64,000 nt of DNA from Globodera rostochiensis. Its lineage: Eukaryota > Nematoda > Chromadorea > Rhabditida > Heteroderidae. Location of the stretch: the NCBI GenBank assembly GCA_018350325.1, contig JAEVLN010000003.1:3000681-3064680 (forward strand), in the 5' to 3' direction. The notes below the pieces were generated by a model, which did no database searches, had not been told where the DNA came from, and saw only the letters and a program-made list of their open reading frames with translations. A program made the position numbers and the translations under genes. Of the stretch, positions 44,256 through 56,659 are shown piece after piece (position 1 is the first letter of the stretch; each line of letters opens with the position of its first letter).

Positions 44256-45510
44256 ATGGCTGCTTTTGAGGAGGAGGAACAAACGAAGCTTGAAGAATTG
44301 AAAGTGAGTTTTGTTATTTATTTTGTAAATAATTTTCAGAATTTAAACTTTTTTAAATTTAGCTTTTGCGTGAAAAAATCAAGCGATTTGAATTGGAATT
44401 GACGGGCATGAAACAAATTGGTAACAACATTTAAAACTTTCCTTGCCAACCGGACTTTACACAGATCCTTTCCGAATCGCGGGTGCAATTGTTCTATTTA
44501 TTTTTGTCCTTTATACGGTCCATCGATTTTCTAACAAAATCGCCGAATTGGAGGGGCATCAGAACCAACAGCAACAGAACATCGACGCGTTGACTGAAGC
44601 ACAAAAGCGAAATGGTGGGGCAATTGTTGTTTAATAAAGGCTTTATTTTCCCGTTTTGAAAAATAAAAGTAAATATATAAATAAATATAAATACGATTAA
44701 TTAGGACTAATCCCACAACAAAATCGATGGAATTCCTCGATGTGCCACAAGGACCTGAAGCTCTCTGAGCCCGACCCATTGATTGTTCAAAATAATGGAA
44801 ATTGGGGTAAATATTATTTTATTAAAGTGGTTTAATTAAAAAGAATGGACATAAAGAGTTCACAACATTTTTTCCGCTTACTTTTCAGCCGTTTCCTCTG
44901 TCCTCGCTGTTGAGCCAATTTCAAAAGAATTTTTTGGCATTTCTTACTTCGAAGTGAAAATCGAAAAAAAAGAGTAAGTTAAATAAATAATTAATTATTT
45001 AAAAAAAAATCATATTTAGCGGTGATAGTGATATTCAAATTGGATTAGCGAACAAAGAAATGCCATTGGACAAACGCATTCAAGAGCACGCAGGCGCTTA
45101 CGGATACGACAGCTGTGGCCGATTTTGGGGCCACGAAGTCGCGGGATGTTCCCACGGCAACAATGGGCGTCCTTACATTTATGGAAAGCCGTCGTTTGGT
45201 GTCGGCGACGTCATCGGCTGCGGCGTCAATTTGGCAACGCGCCAAATCTTTTACACGCTAAACGGACAGCGTTTGGGTGAGAAAGAAAAAGAATTTAAAT
45301 TAAAAGAAAATTTTATTTTTAAGAATTTGCTAAATTTTAAATGACTTTTTGTCTTAACTAATTATTTATTTGTTTAATTTTGCAGAAACTGGCGGTTTAT
45401 TTGTCACTTTTGCCGCCGATTTGTTCCCGTGCGTTACGTTGGTGGGCTCTGGCGTCAAAGGCGTCAAAATTGCAGCGAACTTTGGACCGAATTTTGAATA
45501 TAAATTCTGA
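44256..45510 (+). CDS. short membrane-anchored SPRY-domain protein (locus 5)
   Basis: Seven exons, 44256-44303, 44363-44420, 44465-44614, 44705-44806, 44889-44973, 45020-45276, 45386-45510, GT-AG and in phase, encode 274 residues from the [16 protein letters not shown] start. I chose this start because the exons upstream are cut off by a lost donor and a transposon. In paralogues the same Met is internal to an exon (acceptor at 44244 here). One membrane segment ([15 protein letters not shown], about 40-54) is followed by a short coiled coil and the SPRY domain (about 86-274) with [26 protein letters not shown] and [13 protein letters not shown]. The usual Glu before AANFG is Ala here. Intact, but its expression depends on whether a promoter remains upstream. 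Confidence 0.6.
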
Positions 45511-45519
45511 GGGGAAGCC

Positions 45520-46730
45520 GCGCGGACAATGAAAAAATAATTTTTTAAATTTATTTTTCTTTGGGAAGATTCGGTCGATGACTTTTAAAAGTTTACACAC
45601 ACTGTTTTATTTCAGTTTCCATTTTATTAAAGAATTTTGCCCTGTGGAAAGAAAGAACCCCCGCAAAATGTGCTCTTAAAGCAAAATTCTCAAAAATATT
45701 TAAAATTAAACTAGGGATGCTCCCGACTCCCGACTTTCCCGCCCCCGAGGTGTCGGGGAGCAACACAATTTTGAACCTAAATTTAAAAATTTTCGTAAAA
45801 GTCACGGGGTTTTTGGGATCTCGATCTCGGGTTCACCATTAAGGGCACAAAGTCTAAGCACACGCGCCACTAACAGAGGTGATAATGAAAGTCAAGCTGG
45901 GGGTGCTGAGGGGATTATATGTGTAATGATGATGTTATGTGTATTTAACGGTAATAAAGAAAGGCAGAGTTTTGAGACATGGCCAATTATGAATCTTTAA
46001 GAAAAAATAAACCCGGGTTAAGTTTTGTTAACCGGGTTAAAAAAGCCGTTAACCCGAAAACAAGCAAGAGGCCCCAAAATTTTGAGTCGTCGTTTCGGGT
46101 TTAGTAAATTATGCCAAGAAAAGTATGAAAGCCCCGATCCCGAGAAGTGAAGCAGCAAACTCTCAAAAAAAGTCGATGCTCCTAAAAAGGGCGGGACGGA
46201 GGGGCGCGACAGACATTCTTTTATTTTATAGTTGCAAATTACATGAGAAAAATCATTTTTCTTTCTTCCATTTTTGCAAAACTTTTTGCGTGAGATTAGC
46301 TTGAAATTGTTTTGCGCTTTTTGAACCTTGAAAAGTGTGAATATTATCGAAAATGTTTTATTCAAAATGCTCTGAAAAGAATTACAAAATGAATAATGTT
46401 TATGCGACCTTCGTAAAAGTCACGGGTTTTTTGGGATCTCGATCTCGGGTCAAGTCTTGGTAAATTAGGTCTCAACTCTCGAGCATCACACTACAGCAAG
46501 TGATCGGACAGTGAAATAGAGGAGTTTGTCCCCAAATTTTTTTTTTGGAAAAATAAAAATAAAATTTTTTTTTAAATGAAGTTTAAAGTTTTTAAACCAA
46601 TTTATTTTAATAATATTGTGTTTACAATATTCATTTTTTTACGACAAAAAAAGTGAAAACCCCTAATTTTTCTTTGCCAAAAGTCCGGAATTACGGACCA
46701 ACAAATGTCCAAAAATCTGGAAAAGTTTTT
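45520..46730. other. 3' flank of locus 5 with several repeat fragments
   Basis: Contains the shared SPRY 3' flank to about 45660, the CTCCCGAC/GTCGGGGAG hairpin near 45715-45770, a CCCGGGTTAAG element ending GAGGCCCC (46010-46075) and the GTCACGGGTTTTTTGGGATCTCG...CGAGCATCAC repeat (46415-46500). A - strand open frame at 46018-46365 has no recognisable domain. Confidence 0.4.
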
Positions 46731-46918
46731 CTCGAAAATTGTCTATAACTTTTTGGTTCAAGCATTTCATGCAATTAGGGATGATGAAAAATTGCGGAGA
46801 TAAGATCACTCAACATTTGACAAAGTTATGAACTAAATAATCGTTGATTTAGTTCACCAAAAAATGCAGATTTGAAAAATCGAAATAAATTTTAGAAATT
46901 GTTTTCTATCCCAATAGA

Positions 46919-47116
46919 TGTTCTCATAGAAAGTCGTCATTTAAGCCTTGCGATCAGCAGCTGAACAGCTCCGATTCCGGCGTGCCGTCGTCCACTTCCA
47001 ATGCCATTTCAAATGAAGTGGACAATTGCTTAGACCAGTCCGTTCTGAGTATGGCTGAGAAGGCGGAGAATCTGCGCGGCTGCTCGCTAAGAATCGGAAG
47101 AATTGCTCCGATTTAA
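46919..47116 (+). pseudogene. terminal exon of an unrecognised gene, copy C
   Basis: Third copy of the exon at 1050-1334, after an acceptor-like CCCAATAG. Keeps the Ser/Asn-rich start (LNSSDSGVPSSTSNAISNEV) and LDQSVLSMAEKAENL, then a deletion joins it to CGCGGCTGCTCGCTAAGAATC. Followed, as in the other copies, by AATAAACGTTCTG at about 47175. Confidence 0.4.
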
Positions 47117-47437
47117 TTATTTCTTTAACAATTCGCCACATCCTTTAATGCATAAATGGCAAACTCAATGCCCAAATAAACGTTCTGCTGAAATTGGGGA
47201 TTTAGACTCGTAGCAATCAATTCTTATCAGAAAACATTGTGTATGGTTTGAGTGTCTTCTTTCCCCATTAGCAAAAAAAAGGTAAAAATAATAGGAAATT
47301 TCATATTTTATTCTCAAAAAATTGCCATTTAATTTTCTATCAAACCTCTTTTAATCCCCACCTCTAATAATCCCCGCCCCTCTAATAATGTCGCCCTTTC
47401 TGAGTAGGTTGAAAAATAATCCCCCAGCAGGGGGTTA

Positions 47438-47645
47438 AAAGTAGGGTTCGGACGGGCGCCCGGTTCGGGCGGGCAACGGGCGGGCATTCGGCCGGGCGGG
47501 CGCCCGACTTGGAAATATTCGATCCGGGCTAAAGCCCGGTATTCGCCCGGCAAAGCCCGCCCGGACAAAAAATCGAAAAAAGCCCGCCCGGCAAAGCCCG
47601 CCCGGCCCCTTTTAGGTAGCCCGGAAAAAAGCCCGCCCGGCCCCA
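47438..47645. repeat. CGGGCGGGC self-complementary array
   Basis: Dense GCCCGCCCGG and CCGGGCGGGC motifs beginning TAGGGTTCGGACGGGCGCCCG. Resembles the interior of the hAT-like elements elsewhere in the window but has no inverted right end within reach, so it is probably truncated. Confidence 0.55.
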
Positions 47646-47869
47646 AAAAACCGGATATTTTCCGAATATTTTTATGTCATTTTTGCATGTTCGTATTTTT
47701 AAATTAACTTCCAACAGGATGCCAAACTATTATAAATAAAAGCAATAAATACATCGCACAGTTATAGTACTATTATAAATGCAATTTATATTTGTTGATT
47801 TTCTTTTAATCATTTCTTAATTATGCCGAGAGGCGCCGTCGAGGAAATTTTAATTTTTGACTCTATTGT

Positions 47870-50800
47870 TAAGTTTGAAAATACGGTACTTTTTTAAAGG
47901 GTTTTAGGCAGGCGCATATGCAGGGAGTGGATGCCCCCTCCGAAATGTTTTTTGAGAACAAAACCATAGTAGGGAACCCCTTTGCTTTGCAAAATTCGTA
48001 ATTTTTGGACCAATTTTCTTTACAAATCTCATCAAAAATCAAAAAAATTCCTCGCATCCGCCCCCCTCCACTTAATTGAACCGCCCTATTCCATCCATTC
48101 ATTCTTCCCCCCGGCACTTCTCCGATGTTGGCCATTCGTTTGTATCGGCCAATCTTCCCCCCCCCCCACTCCCCCCCCACATATTTGTCCCCATTATTCT
48201 TTGCACCAGGGCCAATAATCAGCCCCCCTCCCCCCCCCCCCCCCGCTCCCCCGACTCCACCCCCCCGGCTTCTACCCCCCTCCCTCATTCACCCCCCCAC
48301 TCCTCGCGACCCCCCCCCCCCGCCCCGCTTCTACCCCCTCCCTCATTCACCCCCCCCCGCTCCCCGCGATCCACCCCCCCCCCCCCCCCGCTCCCCGCGA
48401 CTCCACCCCCCCGCTTCTACCCCCCTCCTCATTCATCCCCCCACTCCTCGCGACTCCCCCCCCCCCGCCCCGCTTCTACCCCCTCCCCATTCACCCCCCC
48501 CCGCTCCCCGCGACTCCACCCCCCCCCCCCCCCACCCCGGCTTCTACCCCCTCCCTCATTCACCCCCCCCCCCCCGCTCCCCGCGACTCCACCCCCCCGC
48601 TTCTACCCCCTCCCTCATTCACCCCCCCCGCTCCCCGCGACTCCACCCCCCCCCCCCCCGCTCCCGCGACTCCACCCCCCCGCTTCTACCCCCCTCCCTC
48701 ATTCATCCCCCCGCTCCTCGCGATCCCCCCCCCGCCCCGCTTCTACCCCCCTCCCTCATTCACCCCCCCCCCCCCGCTCCCCCGACTCCACCCCCCCCCC
48801 CGCTCCCCGCGACTCCACCCCCCCGCTCCCCGCGACTCCACCCCCCGCTTCTACCCCCCTCCCTCATTCACCCCCCCGCTCCCCGCGACTCCACCCCCCC
48901 CTTCTACCCCCCTCCCTCATTCACCCCCCCCGCTCCCCGCGACTCCACCCCCCCGCTCCCGCGACTCCACCCCCCCGCTCCCCGCGACTCCACCCCCCCG
49001 CTTCTACCCCCTCCCTCATCACCCCCCCCGCTCCCCGCGACTCCACCCCCCCGCTCCCCGCGACTCCACCCCCCGCTCCCGCGACTCCACCCCCCCCCCA
49101 CCCCGGCTTCTACCCCCCTCCCTCATTCATCCCCCCCTCCCCGCGACTCCACCCCCCCGCTTCTACCCCCCTCCCTCATTCACCCCCCCCCCCGCCCCCG
49201 CGACTTCCACCCCCCCGCTCCCCGCGACTCCACCCCCCGCTCCCCGCGACTCCACCCCCCCACCCCGGCTTCTACCCCCCTCCCTCATTCACCCCCCCCC
49301 CCCGCTCCCCGCGCTCCACCCCCCCGCTTCTACCCCCCTCCCTCATTCACCCCCCCCCCCCCGCTCCCCGCGCTCCACCCCCCCCCCCCCGCTCCCCGCG
49401 ACTCCACCCCCCCCCCCCACCCCGGCTTCTACCCCCTCCCTCATTCACCCCCCCCCGCTCCCCGCGACTCCACCCCCCGCTTCTACCCCCTCCCTCATTC
49501 ACCCCCCCCCCCCGCTCCCCGCGACTCCACCCCCCCGCTCCCCGCGACTCACCCCCCCGCTCCCCGCGACTCCACCCCCCCGCTTCTACCCCCTCCCTCA
49601 TTCACCCCCCGCTCCCCGCGACTCCACCCCCCCCACCCCGGCTTCTACCCCCCTCCCTCATTCACCCCCCCCCGCTCCCCGCGACTCCACCCCCCCGCTT
49701 CTACCCCCCTCCCTCATTCACCCCCCCCCCGCTCCCCGCGACTCCACCCCCCCCCCCCCACCCCGGCTTCTACCCCCCTCCCTCATCACCCCCCCCCCGC
49801 TCCCCGCGACTCCACCCCCCCCGCTCCCCGCGACTCCACCCCCCGCTTCTACCCCCCTCCCTCATTCATCCCCCCGCTCCTCGCGACTCCACCCCCCCCC
49901 GCTCTACCCCCCTCCCTCATTCACCCCCCCCGCTCCCCGCGACTCCACCCCCCCCCCACCCCGCTTCTACCCCCCTCCCTCATTCACCCCCCCCCCCCCC
50001 GCTCCCCGCGACTCCACCCCCCCCCCCCGCTTCTACCCCCCTCCCTCCCTCCCTCTCCCCATCCCCTCTCCCCCCCCCCCCCCTCTTTCCCCCCCTCCCC
50101 TCTCTCCCGCCCCCCTCCACGCCCCCGCCCTCCACGCCCCTCCCCGACTTCATTCAATCGCCCTATTCCATCCATTCATTCTTCCCCCGGCACTTCTCCG
50201 ATTTTGGCCATTCGTTTGTTCGGCCAATCTTTCCGCCGCCCCCCCCCCCCACAATTTGTCCCCCATCAATTCTTTGCATCTTTTGCCCTTTCCCCGCTTA
50301 CATTTTGTTTGTCCAGTGTCCCCTCCGGGGACAAAACGATCCAACTTTTCCGTCACATTTCACTTCTTTCTCTCTGCTGCCTCCTCTCCATACGGTACCA
50401 ATTCTGTCAATTTCGTTAAATACCGGATATCCTCAAAAGTCCGGAATCCGATACATCTCTGGTGTACGGCCACTCATCCCCCCCCCCCATTCGTTTTCAT
50501 CGTCAATTGTGCTGCGGCTTCCAAACCCCACTGCCACGCCCGGGGGGATCAACCAATACAAATCCCCCCCCCCCCCTCTGGGCCTTTTCGGGGTTCGTTC
50601 ATTTGTTTTTTGCTTTCTCTCCATTTCACCCGCAAATGTTAAATTCACGCCAGGGGCTAATGCTATTGAAAAGTCGCATAAATGTTAAAAATTGGGAAAA
50701 AATTGATTCCAATTAATAAAATGCAAATTTATAGTAGCTTTATTTTGAAGATGATTGATTCAGCAGTTTTAGGGTGTTTTTCAACTTTTTGGCCCGGAGT

Positions 50801-51250
50801 TTGGGTATTTCCAAAATTTCTGAAACAATATTTTATAGTTTTGGCCCACCCATCCAACAAAAAGTTTGGGCCTATTTTATGCAAATTCCACTTGCCCTCA
50901 AGTCGGGGGGGGGGGGGGGGGGGACATTGGAACCCAAAAATTGGGCCCAAAGAGATCGCCGAAGGCGATAACATTTGTCACATTTACCTACACACAATGG
51001 GTGGACCCGGGGGGCAATGAATGGATGGGCCCCGGGGGGTGGGGGCGTGGGATGATCCGATCCCTTGGGGCAATAAACAAATGGCCGGCGCAAAACATTG
51101 CAACACATCGCTTAAGGCGTTGAATGTATGAAGATTTGTGTCTTTTTCCTTTTATTTTGTTGTTTATTTGGCCCAGGTTTTGTTTCGATGTTTTAACTTT
51201 TTTGCTTTTATTACGTCTCTTTTTTTAATGTTTTTTAACAGATGATTTAA
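47870..51250. repeat. C-rich composite repeat block, copy C
   Basis: Same module order as copies A and B, with the central part expanded into the minisatellite at 48230-50040. The 3' part (50160-51250) closely follows 26100-27060, including GATCCGATCCCTTGGGGCAATAAAC and the sequence before the SPRY start. Confidence 0.75.
48230..50040. repeat. 1.8-kb C-rich minisatellite
   Basis: Two modules alternate: one of about 24 bases, CCGCTCCCCGCGACTCCACC plus a C run, and one of about 30, CCGCTTCTACCCCCCTCCCTC followed by ATTCA and a C run. C-run lengths vary from unit to unit. The other strand is therefore a long series of G runs separated by a few bases, with strong potential for G-quadruplexes. 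Two overlapping + strand frames stay open for 764 and 870 codons only because the array lacks stops; I do not call them genes. Confidence 0.9.
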
Positions 51251-51288
51251 TTGGTTAAATTTTGAAACAAACCAAGTTAATAACAACG

Positions 51289-54200
51289 ATGAATTCGCGA
51301 ACCTCCTCAAGCGCCAGTTTCGATTTGGTGGCACAAAACGAAAATGGTAAAAAAATGCTAAATACCAAATTAAGCTTAATATTTATTATTTATTTTTAAT
51401 GACAGATGTGGTGGATACTTTGCACGGTCAAAACCACGAAATTGAGCCAAACATTGACAAAGAATCCACGGCTGATCAGGCGGAGGCCGGTCAATTGGAA
51501 GTGAGTTTATTTTTGATTGAGGAAATAGCCATTTTTAATGTAATTGAATTGTAATTAAAGGAAATGAAGCAGCTGAAGGGCGAAGTGATTGCAAAGATGG
51601 AGGAGTTTCAGAAACAACAGCAACACAACATTGACGAGTCCGCAAAGATGGAGCAATTGAACATGGATCATTTGCAAAGTGATCAGAAGCAAATGAGTGC
51701 ACCGGTTGATCAAGTGGGTTTAAACTTTAAACTTAAAGGGAGTTGACCGAATTGGGGACAAAAAAAAGTCCCGGTCAAAAAAAGTAGCCAATTAAAAAAT
51801 AATGGTAAAATAACAGTACAGGGGCCTTATGCTCGTCTCGTGGTTAAAGCATACCATGCTTACGGCAACAATGAAGTTAACCGTGGTTTACTGGCGGCGG
51901 GGGCTTAAATGTCCCATTCCCGTTCCTAATGATTTTTCTAGTTGTAAGGTTAATTTTTTTAAAAACAAGGAAAATCTATAAATATTAAAAACATTCAAAT
52001 AAACTCAATTTAAAGATCTATTTTCAATTTTTAAATATTTAAAAATATTTTTTTACCAAAAATAAATGCTTTACCACGCCTCAAGTTGTGGTCAAAAACT
52101 CTTAAGAAAAAATAAATTATGGGTTAGATGAGCATAGGATTTGGGGTAAACCACTGTTAACATTCCGCTAACCATGGTTAAGTTAAGGAGGGAACAAACC
52201 GTGGTTAACGGTGTAAGCATTATCCTTAATTTAAATTAAATAATAAAGGGAACGAGTCAACTGAACGGCGACCGGAGTGCAAAGATCGTGGAGGAGTGTC
52301 AGAAACAACAGCAACAGAACATCGACGCGTTGACTGAAGCACGAAAGGGAAATGGTGGGGCAATTGTTGTTTAATTTAAATCTATTAAAATAATAATAAT
52401 AATTTTATTTTCAAATGTGGAAATTGGTGGCAAAATGGGCAAGATTGGGAATTTTGTTGCAATTTTAACTCCGGCGGGTCAATGGCGGCGATACGGTAAC
52501 AAAACTTTTTTTTTAATTTCGTAAGCCAATGGACTTTATTTTTTAGATCTTTTTCGAATCGCGGGCCCAATTGTTCTACTTATTTTCATTATTTATATGG
52601 TCTACGGATTGAATGCGCAAAATAGTAAGTGTATTAAAATGGTTAACAAATTTTATTTTTGATTGAATTTCTTTTGTCGATTTATGTCATTTGTTTTGGG
52701 TAAATTTCAGAGCAAATGAATGAAATGCGACTGGAAATGGCTGAATCTCTGAAATCTGTGCAAGCGATGGTCGTCGCCGAATTGGAAAATGGTAAAAAAG
52801 AAAATTTTGTTTCAGAAATTGGAAATTCTCCCGTGGTTGGAACCAGGGTTGCAACGGATCATCCGAAATCCGTTATCCGTTATCCGAAATCCGGTGTTTT
52901 TCTCAATCCGATATCCGAAATCCGATCCGACAAATTTTGGGCGCCAATCCGATATCCGAAATCCGATCCGACAAATTTTGGCAAATCCGATCCGAAATCC
53001 GGATAATTGTCCGATATGATTGAACACAAAAAAATGAACCAAAGAGTATAAAATATAATAGCATACCGAAGGGCTTATCAATAGGGTCGAGATTTTCAAG
53101 TTTTAACATGTTTTTTTGCGAATAGGGAATCATGAGAGAAGCCCGGAAATAGCATTCATTTTGAAAAATTTTAAAATTAGAGCGACTTTTTAGTTAATAT
53201 AAATCAATATTTTGGCTTTTTTGAGAATAAATCAATAATTCCGCGATTTTCCGTAATAAATCAATATTTTAAGCAATTTTCTTGAGAAAAATGCAATTTT
53301 TAAGCATTTTTTAGAAATTTCTTGAAGAATTCAATATTTTTCCCCAAAATTTCTTAAGAAAAAAGCAATAAAACAAAATGTACCCCCTGAAAAGGGACTT
53401 TTTCTATTACCAAAAATCCATCCCCAAAGATCAAAATTTTCCCTAAAATTTTTTTATTTGGTATTTTTATAAATAAACTTTTACATTTTTTTGACCAATT
53501 TTCTTAACAAATTCACATCAAAAATTCAAAATTTTCTCGGCGGCGCCTATCGGCACCGCCGACCCCCCCCCCCCACCCCGCAAGCAGAATTCGCAAAAAA
53601 AAATTTGTATTTTTGAAAAATGAAAATCGACTTTGTTAAATTTCAACAAAAATTCTAAGAATCAACTTTTTTTTGGCTTGCCCCTCCCCTCTAAAAATTT
53701 TTCTGGTTACGGCCCTGGACGGGAAGTTAAACTTTTTCTTCATTCTAATTTGCCCATTTGCGATTTTTCTTATTGAACTTGAGTGTTACATTGAATAAAT
53801 TATCATTTCCCGGAAATCTTCTAAAAAAACACCAAAATTTTAGTTTTTCCAATAAAAATTTTTTCATCCGAAATCCGTTATCCGAAATCCGGTGTTTTTT
53901 CAAATCCGATATCCGAAATCCGATCCGACAAATTTTGGGTTATCCGATCCGAAATCCGTATCCGACTTTTTTCTGAAGAAAAATCCGATCCGAAATCCGT
54001 ATCCGACTTTTTTCCCAATCCGTTGCAACCCTGGTTGGAACTCTCCCAAAAGAAGCCTCGGGGGGAATTCCGGTTCCGTCAATCCTAACAAAACAAAACA
54101 AATTGGAATTGTGTCAAAATTTAATATTCAAAAGCTTTAAAATGGGCTTTTTTTATTACGATTTCCAAAACATAGGGAAGCAGTTCAACCTTTCCATGGC

Positions 54201-55601
54201 TGCTCAGGAGGAGGAACAAACAAAGCTGGAGGAATTGAAAGTGAGTTTTGTTTTTATATTCTTTGTCAGGTCCAAAATATAATTTTTTCAATTTAAATAT
54301 ATTTTGTAAATAATTTTAATTTTAATTTAGAATTTGCGGGAAAAGATCAAGCAAATTGAATTGGAATTGAAGGAAACGAAAGGAATTGGTAAAAACATTT
54401 AAACATTCCTTAAAATGTCGTTAGCCCAACATTCAGCTGGACTTTACACAGATCTTTTTCGAATCGCGGGCGCAATTCTGCTATTTATTTTCATCATTTA
54501 TACGGTCCATCAATTGAAAGAACAAAAAGAAAGTCGGGTCAAAATTAATGGTAAATGTATTAAATGACAATAAATTTTATTTTGAATTTTTTAAGCGATT
54601 ATCGTTGGCGAATTGGAGGAGCAAAAACAGTCGAATACCAACAAATTCACCGAGTTGGAGGAGTGTCAGAAACAACAGCAACAGAACATTGTCGCTTTGA
54701 CTGAAGCGCAAAAGATAAACGGTAGGGAAATTGTTGTTTAAATGCTTTCCTTTCCAATTTTAAAAAATAAATTTAATTCAAAATAATAAATATATATGTA
54801 AATAAATACAATTAGGCCTAACCCCACAAAATCGATGGGATTTCGCTGCATGCCACAAGGACCTGACGCTCTCTGAGCCCGACCGATTGATTGCCCAATG
54901 TGGAGATGCTAATTACGGTAAATACATATTATTCTGTTAGCTTATAGATTTAAAAAAGTTATGTAAAGAGTTCACAATATTTTTTGCGCTTACTTTTTAG
55001 GGTGGCGCTCTGTCCTCGCTGTTGAGCCAATTCCAAAAGAATATTTCGGCATTTCCTACTTCGAAGTGAAAATGTTAGGAGAGCAAAAAAAGTAAGTTAA
55101 TAATTAAATAAATATTTGAGCTTCAAAATGCTTTAGAAGCATTTTCCTTTAAAGAAATTTTGTATTTAGCAATTACATTGGATTCGCGACAAAACCAATG
55201 CCATTGGACGAAGATATTAGAAAGCACAAAGGCACTTACGCATACGAAAACAGCGGCTATTTTATGGGTCACGAGGTCGCGGGCTGTTCCCACAACCACA
55301 ATGGGCGTCCTTACATCGGTGGAAAGCCTCCGTTTGGCGTCGGCGACGTCGTCGGCTGCGGCATCAATTTGGAAACGCGCCAAATTATTTACACGCTAAA
55401 CGGGGAGCGTTTGGGTGAGAAAGAATTTAATTAAAAAATAGGCTTAAAAAGGGGGGCCGACTTTAATAAATATTTATTTATGCAGAAACTGCCGGTTTAT
55501 TTGTCACTTTTGCCGGCGATTTGTTTCCGTTCGTTTCGTTGTGGCACCCTGGCGCCAAAATTGAAGCGAACTTTGGACCGAATTTTGAATACAAATTCTG
55601 A
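51289..55601 (+). CDS. membrane-anchored coiled-coil SPRY-domain protein (locus 6)
   Basis: Fourteen exons, 51289-51346, 51406-51500, 51561-51713, 52249-52354, 52547-52624, 52711-52791, 54176-54240, 54331-54388, 54452-54550, 54596-54721, 54816-54917, 55001-55091, 55170-55414, 55486-55601, GT-AG and in phase, encode 490 residues. The start [20 protein letters not shown] is that of loci 1 and 3. One copy of the 17-residue Gln-rich unit is present. Membrane segments lie near residues 142-157 and 236-252. The SPRY domain (about 307-490) keeps [27 protein letters not shown] and [13 protein letters not shown]. The exon equivalent to 28003-28080 has lost its acceptor (AAAG to AATG near 52417) and is skipped without a frame change. 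The intron 52792-54175 contains a 1.19-kb hAT-like insertion. Confidence 0.75.
51818..52225. mobile_element. partial GTTAACC-rich MITE in intron 3 of locus 6
   Basis: Same element and position as 4229-4602 in locus 1: TTATGCTCGTCTCGTGGTTAA at the left, AACCATGGTTAAG motifs inside. The right end is missing, and a stretch of about 150 unrelated bases (51905-52055) is inserted. Confidence 0.6.
52844..54033. mobile_element. hAT-like element with ATCCGAAATCCG arrays
   Basis: Ends CAGGGTTGCAACGGAT (52844) and ATCCGTTGCAACCCTG (54033) are perfect 16-bp inverted repeats. The flanks are GTTGGAAC at 52836-52843 and GTTGGAAC at 54034-54041, an exact 8-bp target duplication. Both end regions are filled with ATCCGATATCCGAAATCCG motifs (52857-53010 and 53868-54020). 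The middle is AT-rich with a short CGGCGGCGCCTATCGGCACCG palindrome and C run at 53535-53578. No transposase is visible, so it is non-autonomous. It sits in an intron of SPRY locus 6. Confidence 0.85.
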
Positions 55602-55609
55602 GGGGGAAG

Positions 55610-56160
55610 CCGCGCGGACAGTGAAAATCGATTTTTAAATTTATTTTTCTTTGGGAAGATACGGTCGATGACTTTTAAAAGTTTACATATTTTTTTTTAT
55701 TTCAGTTTCCATTTTATTAAAGTTAGAGGGCTTTGTCCCAAATATTGAACCATGGAAGGGCGGAATTTTGTCCTGGAAAGAACCCCGCGGCATTTGCCGC
55801 AACAAAATGTGATCTTAAAGTATCAAAAAAATTTTGAATTTTTAAAAATTTATTTTTCTTTTGAAAATACGGTCGATGGCTTTTAACAGTTTACATAGAG
55901 GTGTTTGTCCCAAAAATTTTTTCGAAAAAACGGAAACATTGTCCCAAAAATTTTTTCGAAAAAACGGAAACATTTTTAACGTAAAAAAGAAAATTTTTTA
56001 AAATGATAAGTTTTTAAGGGTCTCGGTCTCGACTCTCGGGTTTTTATTTGTACTGTTAAAGATTGCATAAAGTCTCGAGCATCCCAAATATGGACTAAAA
56101 AACGTCAACTATGGCCAAAAAGCCCAAAAAGTGCCAAAATATAGACTAAAAAACAAAAGG
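55610..56160. other. 3' flank of locus 6
   Basis: Begins with the shared SPRY 3' flank (GGTCGATGACTTTTAAAAGTTTACA, CAGTTTCCATTTTATTAAAG). A 40-base segment, TTTGTCCCAAAAATTTTTTCG onward, is duplicated at about 55912-55975. No gene. Confidence 0.4.
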
Positions 56161-56169
56161 GGAAAGACA

Positions 56170-56405
56170 CAAATCCGCCCCCCCCCCCCCGACTTGAGGG
56201 CAAGTGGAATTAACAGTTGCGGACAAAAATGCTGAGAGAGCGACAAGAAAAATGAACGAACCCCGAAAAGCCCCAGAGGGGGATTTGTATTGGTTGATCC
56301 TTCCAGGCAAAGCATTGAAAATGATGCAATTGGCAGAAAAAGGAGACGGGCGGGGTTTGAAACCCGCAAAATTAGTGCCGAAATCATCACTCCTAGCAAA
56401 TGTAC
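56170..56405. repeat. reversed fragment of the C-rich composite repeat
   Basis: Reads, on the - strand, the CAAGTCGGGGGG and CTCTGGGGCTTTTCGGGGTTCG modules of the blocks at 1840 and 25900. The apparent + strand frame through it is antisense repeat, not a gene. Confidence 0.55.
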
Positions 56406-56659
56406 GCCGCTAGATCACTTCTGATCAAAAAATCCCGTGCAATAATGTTAAAAGCAACTGGCGGTTCCGTGTTTGGGACCAGTGAAAAGATAATTGCCAG
56501 CTGCCAAAAATGTCGCCGTCCACGTCAATGCCCGGGGGGAGGGAGGACAGGTGAAAAGAAGACAAATTCGAAATTAAACAAAGTGCCAAGTTCAAAAGGC
56601 TGGTCTCAGCAAATTGGCAATTACCTATATGAAAAATATTAATTAAAGCTTTTGGGTAC

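Noticed and set aside
48076..50688. Open frames of 870 and 764 codons, Pro/Ser/Thr-rich, on the + strand
   Set aside because: They overlap in two frames, consist of the C-rich minisatellite, change composition with every C-run length and lack splice or start context. Absence of stops follows from the base composition.
56204..56413. 69-codon frame MELTVADKNAERATRKMNE
   Set aside because: Antisense of the C-rich composite repeat; the apparent peptide is repeat sequence.
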